From Marinilabilia rubra (lineage in GTDB: Bacteria > Bacteroidota > Bacteroidia > Bacteroidales > Marinilabiliaceae): 64,000 bases of DNA. Made by a program: the position numbers and the translations under genes. Below the pieces are notes generated by a model, which was not told the origin of the DNA, did not search any database, and was given only the letters and a program-made list of their open reading frames with translations. Of this stretch, positions 17,570-25,655 are shown one piece after another. The stretch lies in the NCBI RefSeq assembly GCF_003121985.1, contig NZ_QEWP01000006.1, positions 62,001 through 126,000 on the forward strand, written 5' to 3'. Position 1 is the stretch's first letter. Each line of letters starts with the position of its first letter.

Positions 17570-18901
17570 ATGAAGAAAATAAAATATTTAATACTCGGTT
17601 TAATGGGGTTGGTAGCTTTTTCCTGCACAGAAGACGAGGCTACCGAAATCCAGCCGGAAGGCAATCCCGTTTTAGAAATTGATGATCAGTTTGCCAACGT
17701 TCATTTTGGCGACGATCTTCCATTCACTGCAACAGTAAGCGACCAGACGCCTCTGTCAACATTAACGGCAGTTTTGTATTTTGGAGAGGAAGAGGTTTCG
17801 AGAACTGAGATTCGCACCAAAGAAAACGGGGAATATTCAGGAACCATTCATGTTCCTTTTGAACAAAATATCCCGGATGGGACTGCCACACTGGAATTTG
17901 AATTGGTAAACACAACGCTCAACAGTGTTACACAAACCTTTGATGTGCCTGTTACGCGTGCTGAATATCCCTATCTGATTTTGGTGACCGAAGATGGTTC
18001 CTATCCGATGGTTCCTACAGGAGAATCTAATGAGTATGCTGCAACAGAAGCTTTCCCTTCTACCGATCTATCGGCTTATATTAAAACCCCGGTTGTCGAT
18101 GACAAAGGCAATGAAATGGTCTTCGGTTGGGATGCCGGTGAAATCACCAAAGGCTCAACAGATTATATTCCTTTCGTGAGTCCGGTATCGGGTACATATT
18201 CCGTAACCTTTAATACACTAAATTACGAAGCCGGACCATTTTTCGAAATCTTGTTCAACGGGCAGAAAATGAACATGATTGATAAGGAGAATTACCAAAT
18301 CGACGTTGATCTGACCCAGGGGCAGGAAATTCAAATAGAAGGACTCGGAAATCTTGATCAATGGTGGATTGATGCAGATTACCTGGACCAACAAGAAGTT
18401 GGCATGTATAACTTTGTTCCAATTGACGGGAAATACAGGGTTACTGCGAATCTGTCCATGAATTATTTCAAGGCAGAAGCACTTGACGGAAATTCACCAG
18501 CTTCACTGAATGAAGACGGAACAGGTGCTATTTGGGTGATTGGTACCGATGTTGGAAAACCCTCTGTGGATGGAAATGAGGTAGGATGGAATCCGGATAA
18601 CGCGCTGTGCATGGCCCCTGTTGGTAACAAGCAATACCAGCTTACGGTGGTTGCAGGTGAATCAATCAGAGCAAGCGAGATTAACTTCAAATTCTTCCAC
18701 CAGAAAGGCTGGGGAGGCGAATTTACAAACGAATCTATTTCAACTGAAAGCGACATTATTTTCATTGGAAACGGAGAAAATGATCGTGACCCCGGTAACC
18801 TTGGGCTTGTTTCGGAGCTGGAAGCGGGTGCAACTTATGTTTTGGTTGTGGATCTTTCTGCGGGGAATGACCAGGCTGTTTTAACAGTTACCAGGCAATA
18901 A
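17570..18901 (+). CDS. SusE-like surface glycan-binding lipoprotein 2
   Basis: 443 aa from ATG 17570 (MKKIKYLILGLMGLVAFSC); an in-frame ATG at 17546 overlaps the GH30 stop and adds eight residues that spoil the signal peptide. Lipobox VAFSC. Its opening resembles lipoprotein 1 (FGDDLPFTATVSDQTPLSTL), so the two are probably paralogues with Ig-like N-termini. The C-terminal module has the SusE-type pattern GNKQYQLTVVAGESI...INFKFFHQKGWGGEF...LSAGNDQAVLTV. Last gene of the operon, followed by a strong terminator. No polymer-specific residues can be assigned. Confidence 0.8.
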   Translation: MKKIKYLILGLMGLVAFSCTEDEATEIQPEGNPVLEIDDQFANVHFGDDLPFTATVSDQTPLSTLTAVLYFGEEEVSRTEIRTKENGEYSGTIHVPFEQNIPDGTATLEFELVNTTLNSVTQTFDVPVTRAEYPYLILVTEDGSYPMVPTGESNEYAATEAFPSTDLSAYIKTPVVDDKGNEMVFGWDAGEITKGSTDYIPFVSPVSGTYSVTFNTLNYEAGPFFEILFNGQKMNMIDKENYQIDVDLTQGQEIQIEGLGNLDQWWIDADYLDQQEVGMYNFVPIDGKYRVTANLSMNYFKAEALDGNSPASLNEDGTGAIWVIGTDVGKPSVDGNEVGWNPDNALCMAPVGNKQYQLTVVAGESIRASEINFKFFHQKGWGGEFTNESISTESDIIFIGNGENDRDPGNLGLVSELEAGATYVLVVDLSAGNDQAVLTVTRQ

Positions 18902-18922
18902 CAGATAAAAGGTTTTTATTTT

Positions 18923-18966
18923 AAAAGGTTGTGCAATCTCACAAGAGATTGCACAACCTTTTTTTT
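18923..18966 (+). terminator. Strong terminator of the glycan operon
   Basis: Perfect 18-bp stem AAAAGGTTGTGCAATCTC / GAGATTGCACAACCTTTT with loop ACAA and a T run. Confidence 0.9.
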
Positions 18967-18994
18967 GGCATTAAACATTTGATTCAGAATCCAT

Positions 18995-19028
18995 TTTGCC
19001 CCCTGCCTGCCGGCAGGCAGGGGGGCAA
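18995..19028. repeat. GC-rich palindrome
   Basis: Near-perfect inverted repeat centred on CTGCCTGCCGGCAGGCAG, flanked by GCCCCC and GGGGGGC. No coding content. It shares the CTGCCGGCAG-type core with the array at 20441. Confidence 0.7.
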
Positions 19029-19130
19029 ATTAAAATAACCCCGGGTACACCTGCCCGGGGTTGAAAATAAGGATATAATTGGTCTCTGAAAGAGGCCAAC
19101 ATTTCATAATTCATTAAAATACCCGGAATA

Positions 19131-19232
19131 GTTGGCCCCCTGTCAGGGACCCTGCAACTCCGAACTCTACTCCCCGGGCTTATCTGCCCGGGGTTATCTA
19201 AATTTGCCCCTTATCAGGGACGTAATGGATTA
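19131..19232. repeat. Hairpin-rich repeat right of the glycan operon (copy B)
   Basis: GTTGGCCCCCTGTCAGGGACC, a CCCCGGGC...GCCCGGGG hairpin, then TTGCCCCTTATCAGGGAC and TAATGGATTAG, paralleling 9581-9685. A partial third unit (CCCCGGG...CCCGGGG, TTGGTCTCTGAAAGAGGCCAAC) lies just upstream at about 19037-19100. From 19233 to 19640 I see no gene. Confidence 0.65.
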
Positions 19233-19663
19233 GTATTGTATGCATCATGTAGCTGTTTTTAAACAATCTTTCAGAACAAAAACTACTAAAATTTTATCCT
19301 AAAGAATTCCCCAAGTACAAAGCTAATTGTGATTCCAAACAAACATCCTTGCACCTCATTCTTGTTAAATAACCCCCAATGTGCTGATGCGTAGAAATAT
19401 AAGTGTTTTTCAGCAGCTCCTTAACAACCTGACATCAATCACTTTTGCCAAACAATCAACGTCATTAGTCAAAGTTTTATTGACATTTATCAGGAATAGG
19501 AATTGATTTGCAAACGAAAATCTTTTATTTATTAATCCTAAAATTCCAAAATGCCCACCGTCTCTTTTCCTACCCTGAATTATGGCATAGCTGAAATGAA
19601 AAACGTTCAGCTCTCTGGTGATGAGCCGGAAGGGTTGAGGTTTTTTAAAAAAAATTTTTTGTT

Positions 19664-20368
19664 ATGTCAAATTCTCAGGACTACCAGGCCAAACTGGCCG
19701 ATGCAAAAGCCATTTCAGGCGACCAAATTCAAACTCCTTACATGCCGGCAGGCATTTATGTCCAGGAAGCCGAAGACCTGGCACGCTGGGCCACCAAAGA
19801 TCTGGCACAACTGGCTGCTTCCGGACTGTCTGAACATTATGTGACCGATATCCCTGCACGCGCAGGAGCGCTCAGGGAAGTACAGTCGATGTGGGCAGAA
19901 GAAAGGCGCGACCAAAAGGACGCCGAAAAAGAGTGGAAACTAAAAGCGCCCCTGGCTTATGAGTATCGCGACGATATGATAGACACCCTGCGCTATGCCT
20001 TCCGGAAAAATGAGTCCCTGTTGATGAATGTATCTAAGATTGCCGATGGGAGCGGCCACGCCGACATGATCCAGGATCTGAATGATTCAGCGGTATTGGC
20101 CCGTTCCAATCCCGAAGCCATGCAGGCCATAGGAGTAGATGAATCATTCTGGCAAAAAGGCGCCCAACTCTCAGATGAAATGGCGGACTTAAGAGCCCGT
20201 GCCAATGGGGAAAAATACGCAGACAATAAAACAAAGGAGTTGCGTGACCAAATGTACACACTTCTTAAGCAGGCCGTGGATGAAGTTAAAGACTGCGGCA
20301 AATATGTCTTCCGAAAAGACAAAGACAGACTGCAAGGTTATTATAGCCGCTATAATCAGAAGCATTAA
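19664..20368 (+). CDS. Unrecognised 234-aa protein associated with a 21-bp repeat array
   Basis: Hydrophilic protein without signal peptide or TM helix, rich in Ala, Asp, Lys and Arg and probably mostly helical. Readable landmarks: ISGDQIQTPYMPAGIYVQEAEDLARWA near the N-terminus, DIPARAGALREVQSMWAEER, DEMADLRARANGEKYADNKTK, and a C-terminus YTLLKQAVDEVKDCGKYVFR...LQGYYSRYNQKH. I do not recognise the family. The ATG follows by 3 nt an unusual T6-A8-T6 tract (19641-19660). A terminator (20403-20432) and then a GC-rich 21-bp-period array (20441-20735) follow. A frameshifted remnant of a homologue lies at 63145-63329 beside a second such array: ANLRAKANG and YTLTKELAEEV...FVF...YTRYN match its C-terminal third. 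Confidence 0.75.
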   Translation: MSNSQDYQAKLADAKAISGDQIQTPYMPAGIYVQEAEDLARWATKDLAQLAASGLSEHYVTDIPARAGALREVQSMWAEERRDQKDAEKEWKLKAPLAYEYRDDMIDTLRYAFRKNESLLMNVSKIADGSGHADMIQDLNDSAVLARSNPEAMQAIGVDESFWQKGAQLSDEMADLRARANGEKYADNKTKELRDQMYTLLKQAVDEVKDCGKYVFRKDKDRLQGYYSRYNQKH

Positions 20369-20402
20369 GCTTGTTTTAATCGTTAGATTTTCTATCAGCA
20401 TT

Positions 20403-20432
20403 AAGGGTTCCGGAGCTTCCGGGACCCTTTTT
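20403..20432 (+). terminator. Terminator between the 234-aa gene and the array
   Basis: AAGGGTTCCGGA / TTCCGGGACCCTT stem followed by five T. It separates the gene from the array, so the array need not be part of the mRNA. Confidence 0.8.
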
Positions 20433-20440
20433 GTTTGCCC

Positions 20441-20735
20441 CTGCCGGTGAATTGCACCTCCCTGCCAGTGAATTGCACCTCCCTGCCGGTGAATTGCACC
20501 TCCCTGCCGGGGAATTGCGCCTTCCTGCCCGGCAGGAGAGCACAGTTCACCCGGCAGGAGAAGGTAATGCACCGGCAGGAGACGATAATGCACCGGCAGG
20601 AGATGCCCCTCCGGCGGCAGGAGAGTGTGCTGATCCGGCAGGAGCACATGATCAGGTGGCAGGGGCAACAATTGTTGCGACAGGAGCAGGTGATGAGGCG
20701 GCAGGCGGCGGTGGCGGGGCGGCAGGAGTGTAAAG
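20441..20735. repeat. 21-bp-period inverted repeat array (array 1)
   Basis: Left arm: four near-identical units (20441, 20462, 20483, 20504) of CTGCCGGTGAATTGCACC plus TCC. Centre: CTGCCCGGCAG at about 20525. Right arm: about ten units in opposite orientation, each starting GGCAGGAG or a close variant (20531, 20553, then every 21 bp at 20574, 20595, 20616, 20637, 20658, 20679, 20700, 20721). The rest of each right-arm unit (about 13 nt) varies, the first units keeping AATGCACC. 21 bp equals two helical turns and seven codons. Because of this, several frames on both strands stay open with heptad peptides (for example PAGELHL), which I treat as a by-product. Confidence 0.85.
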
Positions 20736-20851
20736 ATGTGTTAACACAAACCCCCGATGTACTTTTCAAATTTCCCTTACCTGACAAGGTTTAAAAAAAC
20801 GAAAATTGTATCTTTCGGAATTAATTACTAAAAATTCGATTATTTAAGCTC

Positions 20852-23665
20852 ATGTCTGCCAAACTCAACCAGAATCCCGAACAGATTGCAAGAGATAAGA
20901 TTGATACCACACTAACAGATGCCGGGTGGATAGTGCAATCAAAACACAAGGTAGATCTTTGGGCCGGCAGCGGGGTGGCTGTCAGGGAGTACCAGACAGA
21001 CGTGGGACCGGCAGATTATGTATTGTTTGTTGACCGGAAACCCGCCGGAATAATTGAGGCAAAGAGAGAAGAAGAAGGGCATCGTTTAACAGTCGTCGAA
21101 GATCAATCCAAAGGATATGCGGAAGCAACGCTAAAGTATCTCAACAACGATCCGCTACCATTTGTATATGAAAGTACGGGTGTCGTAACCCGGTTTACCG
21201 ATTACAGGGATCCCAAACCCAGGGGTAGAAATGTTTTCAGTTTCCACAGACCGGAGACCATCCGCGAATGGTTGAAAAAGGGCAAAAGCCTCAGAACCGC
21301 ATTAAATGGCCTGCCATCACTTGATACCACAGGACTTCGGAGGGCTCAGGTCAAAGCGATTGAAAAACTTGAAGACTCTTTCAGGAATAACCGGCCACGT
21401 GCCTTAATACAAATGGCAACCGGTGCAGGAAAAACCTTCACTGCTGCCACTTTTATTTACCGCTTGCTGAAATTTGCCGATGCCAAAAGGGTTTTATTTC
21501 TGGTGGACACGAAAAACCTTGGTGAGCAGGCCGAACAGGAATTCATGACATTTCAGCCGGTAGATGACAACCGGAAGTTCACAGAACTATACACCGTACA
21601 AAGACTGGCGTCCAGCTATATTTCTTCTGACAGCCAGGTTTGTATTTCAACCATTCAGCGGTTGTACTCTATTCTCAAAGGCGAAGAGCTGGATGAAACT
21701 GCTGAAGAAAGCAACCCCAACGAAAGCACCTGGATGCAAAAACAGTTGGGCAAAAGAAAGGCCGTGCCGGTTGAATACTCCGAAAAAGTTCCCATCGAAA
21801 AGTTTGATTTCATTGTAATCGATGAGTGTCACCGGTCCATTTACAACCTTTGGAAGCAGGTGCTGGATTATTTTGATGCGTTTCTGGTTGGTCTGACAGC
21901 CACACCTGACAAGCGAACATTTGGTTTCTTCAATGAAAATGTGGTAAGTCAGTACACGTATGAGCAATCGGTCACCGATGGTGTCAACGTGCCTTATGAT
22001 GTTTACTCCATTGAAACCGACATCAGCAATAAAGGAGAGGTTGTTCAGGCAGGTTGGTTTGTTGACCGCCGGGACAAACTAACCAGAGAGAAACGCTGGC
22101 AGCAAGAGGATGAAGATACCGAATACTCGAAAAACGATCTGGACAGAAAAGTCGTTAACCCCAGCCAGATCAGAAATATCATTCGCGAATATAAAAGAGC
22201 TTTACAGACTGAGATATTCCCAAAAAGATTCAATGAAAACGGTGAATACGAAGTGCCCAAGACATTGGTATTTGCCAAAACTGACAGTCATGCAGATGAT
22301 ATCATCCGGATCATCAGAGAGGAATTTAATGAAGGGAACGACTTCTGCAAGAAGGTTACTTACCGGATTGACGAGGATCCAAAGTCGGTATTGAATCGTT
22401 TCCGGAATTCTTACTATCCCCGCATTGCCGTAACGGTTGATATGATTGCCACAGGAACGGATGTGAAACCGCTGGAGGTATTGTTGTTTATGCGCGATGT
22501 AAAAAGCACCAACTACTTTGAACAGATGAAAGGGCGCGGAACCCGCACTATTGATAATGATAAACTGATGCAGGTAACCCGCATGGCCAATACCAAAACG
22601 CATTTTGTGATTGTGGATGCCATCGGTGCCACCAGGTCCAAGAAGACAGACAGCCGCCCCCTTGAGCGAAAACCATCTGTCAAAATGAAAGACCTCCTGG
22701 GGGCGATCACCATGGGCGTTGAAGAAGAAGACCTGTTCCTGTCTCTTTCCAACCGGCTTATCCGGCTTGAAAAACAAATCACGCCAAAAGAAAAGGAAAA
22801 GCTGCTGGAACATTCAGGGGGTAAGAACCTAAAACAGATGGCTAAGGAACTGATTAATGCTTTTGACCCGGACACCATTAAAGAACGAACTCAGGAAAAA
22901 ATATCACAAACCCCAATTGAAGAAAGGACTCCCTCAAAAGAAGAAGGGGCCAGGAAAGAAGCGCATCAGGAGCTGATACGTGAGGCTGCAAGTACTTTCA
23001 ACGGAGAGTTGAATGAATATCTGGAAAATGTAAGACAGGAGCATGAACAAATCATTGATCACATCAACATTGATTCGGTTGTAAACTCGGGGTGGGACCA
23101 TTTCACCATCGACAAAGCCAAAGAAACCGTTCATGATTTTTCGGAATACCTGAAAGCGCATAAAGATGAAATCAGAGCGCTGAGCATATTTTACAACCAA
23201 CCTTACCAGCGCCGGGACATTACTTTCAAAATGATCAAAGAGGTGATGGAAAAGATCCGGCTGGAAAAACCCAAACTGGCTCCCGATTATGTCTGGAATG
23301 CTTATGCCACCATCGAAAAGGTTAAAAGCAACCAACCCAAAGATGAGCTAACAGCGCTGGTTTCGTTGATTCGACGAGCCTGTGGCATCGATAAACAATT
23401 GAAGCCGTTTGATAAAACCATCAATGAAAATTTTCAGGACTGGATTTTTAAACAAAACGCCGGAAAGCATAACCGTTTTACGCCCGATCAGATGGAGTGG
23501 CTGCGCATGATTAAAGACCATGTGTTGAGCAGTTATCATATTGATATGGACGACCTGGATTATACGCCTTTTGATTCCCGGGGAGGACGTGGCAAAATGT
23601 ATCAGCTCTTTGGCAATGAAATGAATGACCTGATCGACGAACTTAATAAAATATTGGTGGCTTAA
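20852..23665 (+). CDS. hsdR: Type I restriction enzyme, R subunit
   Basis: 937 aa. An N-terminal PD-(D/E)xK nuclease is visible (D55 in GPADYVLF, E69-A-K71 in IIEAKRE). The SF2 translocase motor has Walker A MATGAGKT (188-195), DECH box (324-327), motif III LTATPDK (about 349-355) and the late motifs DMIATGTDVKPLEVLLFM and QMKGRGTRT. The C-terminal helical part (about 640-937) corresponds to the EcoEI-type R-subunit C domain, which docks on the M2S core. Start ATG 20852 gives the normal N-terminus for this subfamily. The motor pulls DNA and cleaves at distant sites when the HsdS target is unmethylated. It is separated from hsdS by three small genes. Confidence 0.95.
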   Translation: MSAKLNQNPEQIARDKIDTTLTDAGWIVQSKHKVDLWAGSGVAVREYQTDVGPADYVLFVDRKPAGIIEAKREEEGHRLTVVEDQSKGYAEATLKYLNNDPLPFVYESTGVVTRFTDYRDPKPRGRNVFSFHRPETIREWLKKGKSLRTALNGLPSLDTTGLRRAQVKAIEKLEDSFRNNRPRALIQMATGAGKTFTAATFIYRLLKFADAKRVLFLVDTKNLGEQAEQEFMTFQPVDDNRKFTELYTVQRLASSYISSDSQVCISTIQRLYSILKGEELDETAEESNPNESTWMQKQLGKRKAVPVEYSEKVPIEKFDFIVIDECHRSIYNLWKQVLDYFDAFLVGLTATPDKRTFGFFNENVVSQYTYEQSVTDGVNVPYDVYSIETDISNKGEVVQAGWFVDRRDKLTREKRWQQEDEDTEYSKNDLDRKVVNPSQIRNIIREYKRALQTEIFPKRFNENGEYEVPKTLVFAKTDSHADDIIRIIREEFNEGNDFCKKVTYRIDEDPKSVLNRFRNSYYPRIAVTVDMIATGTDVKPLEVLLFMRDVKSTNYFEQMKGRGTRTIDNDKLMQVTRMANTKTHFVIVDAIGATRSKKTDSRPLERKPSVKMKDLLGAITMGVEEEDLFLSLSNRLIRLEKQITPKEKEKLLEHSGGKNLKQMAKELINAFDPDTIKERTQEKISQTPIEERTPSKEEGARKEAHQELIREAASTFNGELNEYLENVRQEHEQIIDHINIDSVVNSGWDHFTIDKAKETVHDFSEYLKAHKDEIRALSIFYNQPYQRRDITFKMIKEVMEKIRLEKPKLAPDYVWNAYATIEKVKSNQPKDELTALVSLIRRACGIDKQLKPFDKTINENFQDWIFKQNAGKHNRFTPDQMEWLRMIKDHVLSSYHIDMDDLDYTPFDSRGGRGKMYQLFGNEMNDLIDELNKILVA

Positions 23666-23675
23666 ACAACAGACC

Positions 23676-23706
23676 GTTAGTCCCGATGCTTCGGGATAGA
23701 TATAAG
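23676..23706. repeat. Dispersed 31-bp repeat, copy 2
   Basis: Identical to 7151-7181. It is followed by the purine-rich degenerate repeat GGAAGCCGGAGGCTGGAAG...AGAAGCTGGAAAC (about 23727-23761). The 355-nt gap 23666-24020 holds no gene that I can see. Confidence 0.8.
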
Positions 23707-24020
23707 TAGCCCGGCCGCGCGGCAGCCGGAAGCCGGAGGCTGGAAGTTAGAAGCTGGAAACTTTCGCCTATAAGAAATTTTGATTCTTTTTGCGGCATAT
23801 TTAAAAAACTAAGAAAATTATATAAAACACATTTTAAATGGTTTATGATTCTACTTAGATTTAAGAGAAATCATATAATGCTGAAAATTTCCATCTTAAC
23901 ACAAACCACCTGTTCAATCAAACAACTGATTCAACGGCTCTTGAAAAAGTTTAGCGGACTATTAGTAAATGAACCATTCCTTTGACGAAAATGTTAAAAA
24001 TAAACCTGTGAGTTGATTTT

Positions 24021-24566
24021 ATGAAAATTGTTCCTATATTCGGCAAGAACTTTAAAGCAATTCAATATACAGGTGAAAAGAAGGATGAATTTCATCGGGT
24101 TTTTTCAGTTTGGAATGACCCTGAGTATTTGGATTCTTTTTTCGAAAAAAATAAAATGCACTTGTCAGGTGAATTTTGGGGGAATATGGATGTTGAAACT
24201 GCAATTACTAAAACCCTTTTCTATGTGGAAGAATTTGAACGACAGTTTGAAGACCTCAACAGTAAATATAGCAGAAATGAATTAGTTAGGGAGTTAGATG
24301 ATTTTTTTATCCCTTTGCACAAAATCAAAGAGTCAGGTGAAATAATTTCTCAACATAAAGCCTTTTTTAACTGGCTTCGTCTTTACGCATTAAAATTAGA
24401 TGGGGATGTTTTTATTGTAACAGGAGGAGCAATTAAATTAACTAAGGCAATGCAGGACAGCAAGCATACAAATATGGAACTGAGGAAAATAAAGAGTTGT
24501 AGAGATTATTTGATAACACAGGGTATTATTACTGCAGATACAATCGTTGAAGAAGTAGAATTTTAA
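24021..24566 (+). CDS. Putative RelE/HigB-like toxin (181 aa)
   Basis: The N-terminus MKIVPIFGKNFKAIQY is followed by a helical middle (EFHRVFSVWNDPEYLDSFF). The C-terminal part FNWLRLYALKLDGDVFIVTGGAIKLTKAMQ...ELRKIKSCRDYL resembles the last strands and helix of RelE-superfamily mRNA interferases, which keep the shape R-x-x-A-x-K-x(5)-F-I-x-T-G-x-x-K. It is longer than classic HigB (about 100 aa). It lies 12 nt before an XRE-type gene, the toxin-first order of higBA. No catalytic residue can be assigned with certainty. Alternative: an unrelated restriction-locus accessory protein. Confidence 0.5.
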   Translation: MKIVPIFGKNFKAIQYTGEKKDEFHRVFSVWNDPEYLDSFFEKNKMHLSGEFWGNMDVETAITKTLFYVEEFERQFEDLNSKYSRNELVRELDDFFIPLHKIKESGEIISQHKAFFNWLRLYALKLDGDVFIVTGGAIKLTKAMQDSKHTNMELRKIKSCRDYLITQGIITADTIVEEVEF

Positions 24567-24578
24567 GCTTACAAAAAC

Positions 24579-25025
24579 ATGTCAAAAGCACTGGATAAAA
24601 TATTGGCCATTGAGGAGAAACATCAATCAGGTTGGATGGAAAAAGCCAGGCAGAGAAAGGAAAACAGAGTCTGGACCAAACGGTCGTTTCAAATTGCCGT
24701 GCTTATTTTGCGCGAAATTCGACGTCAAAAACCCATTAACGGTATGACTCAGAAAATGCTGGCAGAGAGGCTGGGCGTTTCTGCTCAATATATCAACAAA
24801 GTGGTAAAAGGAAAAGAAAACCTCACCCTTGAAACCATTGGGAAAATTGAGGAAGTGCTGGGGATAACTTTAATTGAAATTCCTGTTTCAGAAAGAACAT
24901 TCGATGTTTCTGTCGAAGATGGGGAAATGGATGACCTTTTATTTTACAACCAGGCATCTTCGTTCGCATACAAAGTTTTTGAATCTGATACCAACTATAC
25001 CAAACCAAACGAGACCAATGGATAA
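24579..25025 (+). CDS. XRE-family antitoxin/regulator
   Basis: 148 aa. A helix-turn-helix of the XRE/Cro type occupies about residues 60-95 (MTQKMLAERLGVSAQYINKVVKGKENLTLETIGKIEEVLGITL). A basic helical N-terminus (EKARQRKENRVWTKRSFQIAVLILREIRR) and an acidic C-terminal tail (VEDGEMDDLLFYNQAS) flank it; such tails often neutralise a partner toxin. The next gene's ATG overlaps its stop by 8 nt. Most likely a HigA-like antitoxin and autorepressor of the three-gene set. It could also act as the controller protein of the restriction locus. Confidence 0.7.
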   Translation: MSKALDKILAIEEKHQSGWMEKARQRKENRVWTKRSFQIAVLILREIRRQKPINGMTQKMLAERLGVSAQYINKVVKGKENLTLETIGKIEEVLGITLIEIPVSERTFDVSVEDGEMDDLLFYNQASSFAYKVFESDTNYTKPNETNG

Positions 25026-25470
25026 TGATCAAGTAAACGAAATTGGCTTTGCGCTTGCCAAGATTACCACCGAGCAATTTGCTGTTATTGAGACCAATTT
25101 TAGCGAAGGCACCAAACCTAAGTTAAGGGTGAATTTTCATTTTGCTTCCGACGCTCAAAAAATGCTGATTGGCATTTTGGGCCATTTTAGGTTCGACTGT
25201 GACGGGAGGCCCTTTTTAGTAGTAGAGGCCGGGTGTCATTTTAACATCCAACCTGATTCATGGAGTATGTTGGTAAATAAAGAAAAAAATGCACTTTCAG
25301 TACCCAAAGGTTTGTTGCAGCATTTGGGAGCTATTACCGTTGGTACCGTCCGCGGCATTCTTCATGCAAAAACCGAAAACACGAAATTTAACCGGTTCCA
25401 TTTGCCTGCCATAAACCTGGCGGAGATAATTACGGAAGACAAAGTTTTCAACCTTGGAAACAATGAATAG
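25018..25470 (+). CDS. SecB-like protein (putative toxin-antitoxin chaperone)
   Basis: 150 aa from ATG 25018 (MDNDQVNEIGFALAKITTEQFAV); the frame is open further upstream but that lies inside the XRE gene. Beta-strand-rich body: KPKLRVNFHFASD, RPFLVVEAGCHFNIQPDSW, then VPKGLLQHLGAITVGTVRGILHAKT and FNRFHLPAINLAEI. This order (FxVExGxxFxI, a helix with a glycine-rich turn, an RGILHAKT segment, then LPAINL) parallels SecB, whose C-terminal half reads ...REx(6)RGxFPxLxLxPxNF. SecB-like chaperones are known as third genes of toxin-antitoxin-chaperone operons. Recognition is by pattern only and should be treated as a hypothesis. Confidence 0.5.
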   Translation: MDNDQVNEIGFALAKITTEQFAVIETNFSEGTKPKLRVNFHFASDAQKMLIGILGHFRFDCDGRPFLVVEAGCHFNIQPDSWSMLVNKEKNALSVPKGLLQHLGAITVGTVRGILHAKTENTKFNRFHLPAINLAEIITEDKVFNLGNNE

Positions 25471-25502
25471 AAGAGACTGTCCCGAAAGTCTGGAAAACAA
25501 TT

Positions 25503-25589
25503 GTTCCACGTCATTCTGAACGCAGTGAAGAATCTCATTGTCGAAACACAGGATTCATTTGCTACGACCAGCGACAACAATGATGGAAC
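25503..25589. repeat. Dispersed inverted-repeat element
   Basis: Ends GTTCCA (25503-25508) and TGGAAC (25584-25589). The interior carries GTCATTCTGAACGCAGTG and ATTGTCG / CGACAACAAT arms. A related motif (GTCATGTTGAGCGAAGG) occurs in the element at 48360-48486. It lies in the gap between the SecB-like gene and hsdS. Confidence 0.5.
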
Positions 25590-25655
25590 CTCTTTGGACA
25601 CCCTTTTTTTTTGTGAATGTGAATTGAAAAATATTGCCAGATAAGTCGAATAATT

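Noticed and set aside
19551-19844. 97-codon frame overlapping the start of the 234-aa gene
   Set aside because: Out of frame with a gene that has a matching remnant elsewhere. Kept only as a possible leader/slippage frame in the findings.
20431-20733. Open frames across array 1 on both strands (heptad peptides such as PAGELHL)
   Set aside because: A 21-bp period keeps several frames open at once; no start context, and no frame is favoured over the others. Treated as a DNA repeat.
20441-20735. CRISPR array
   Set aside because: Conserved part is only about 8 bp, variable part about 13 bp, orientation flips in the middle and there are no cas genes.
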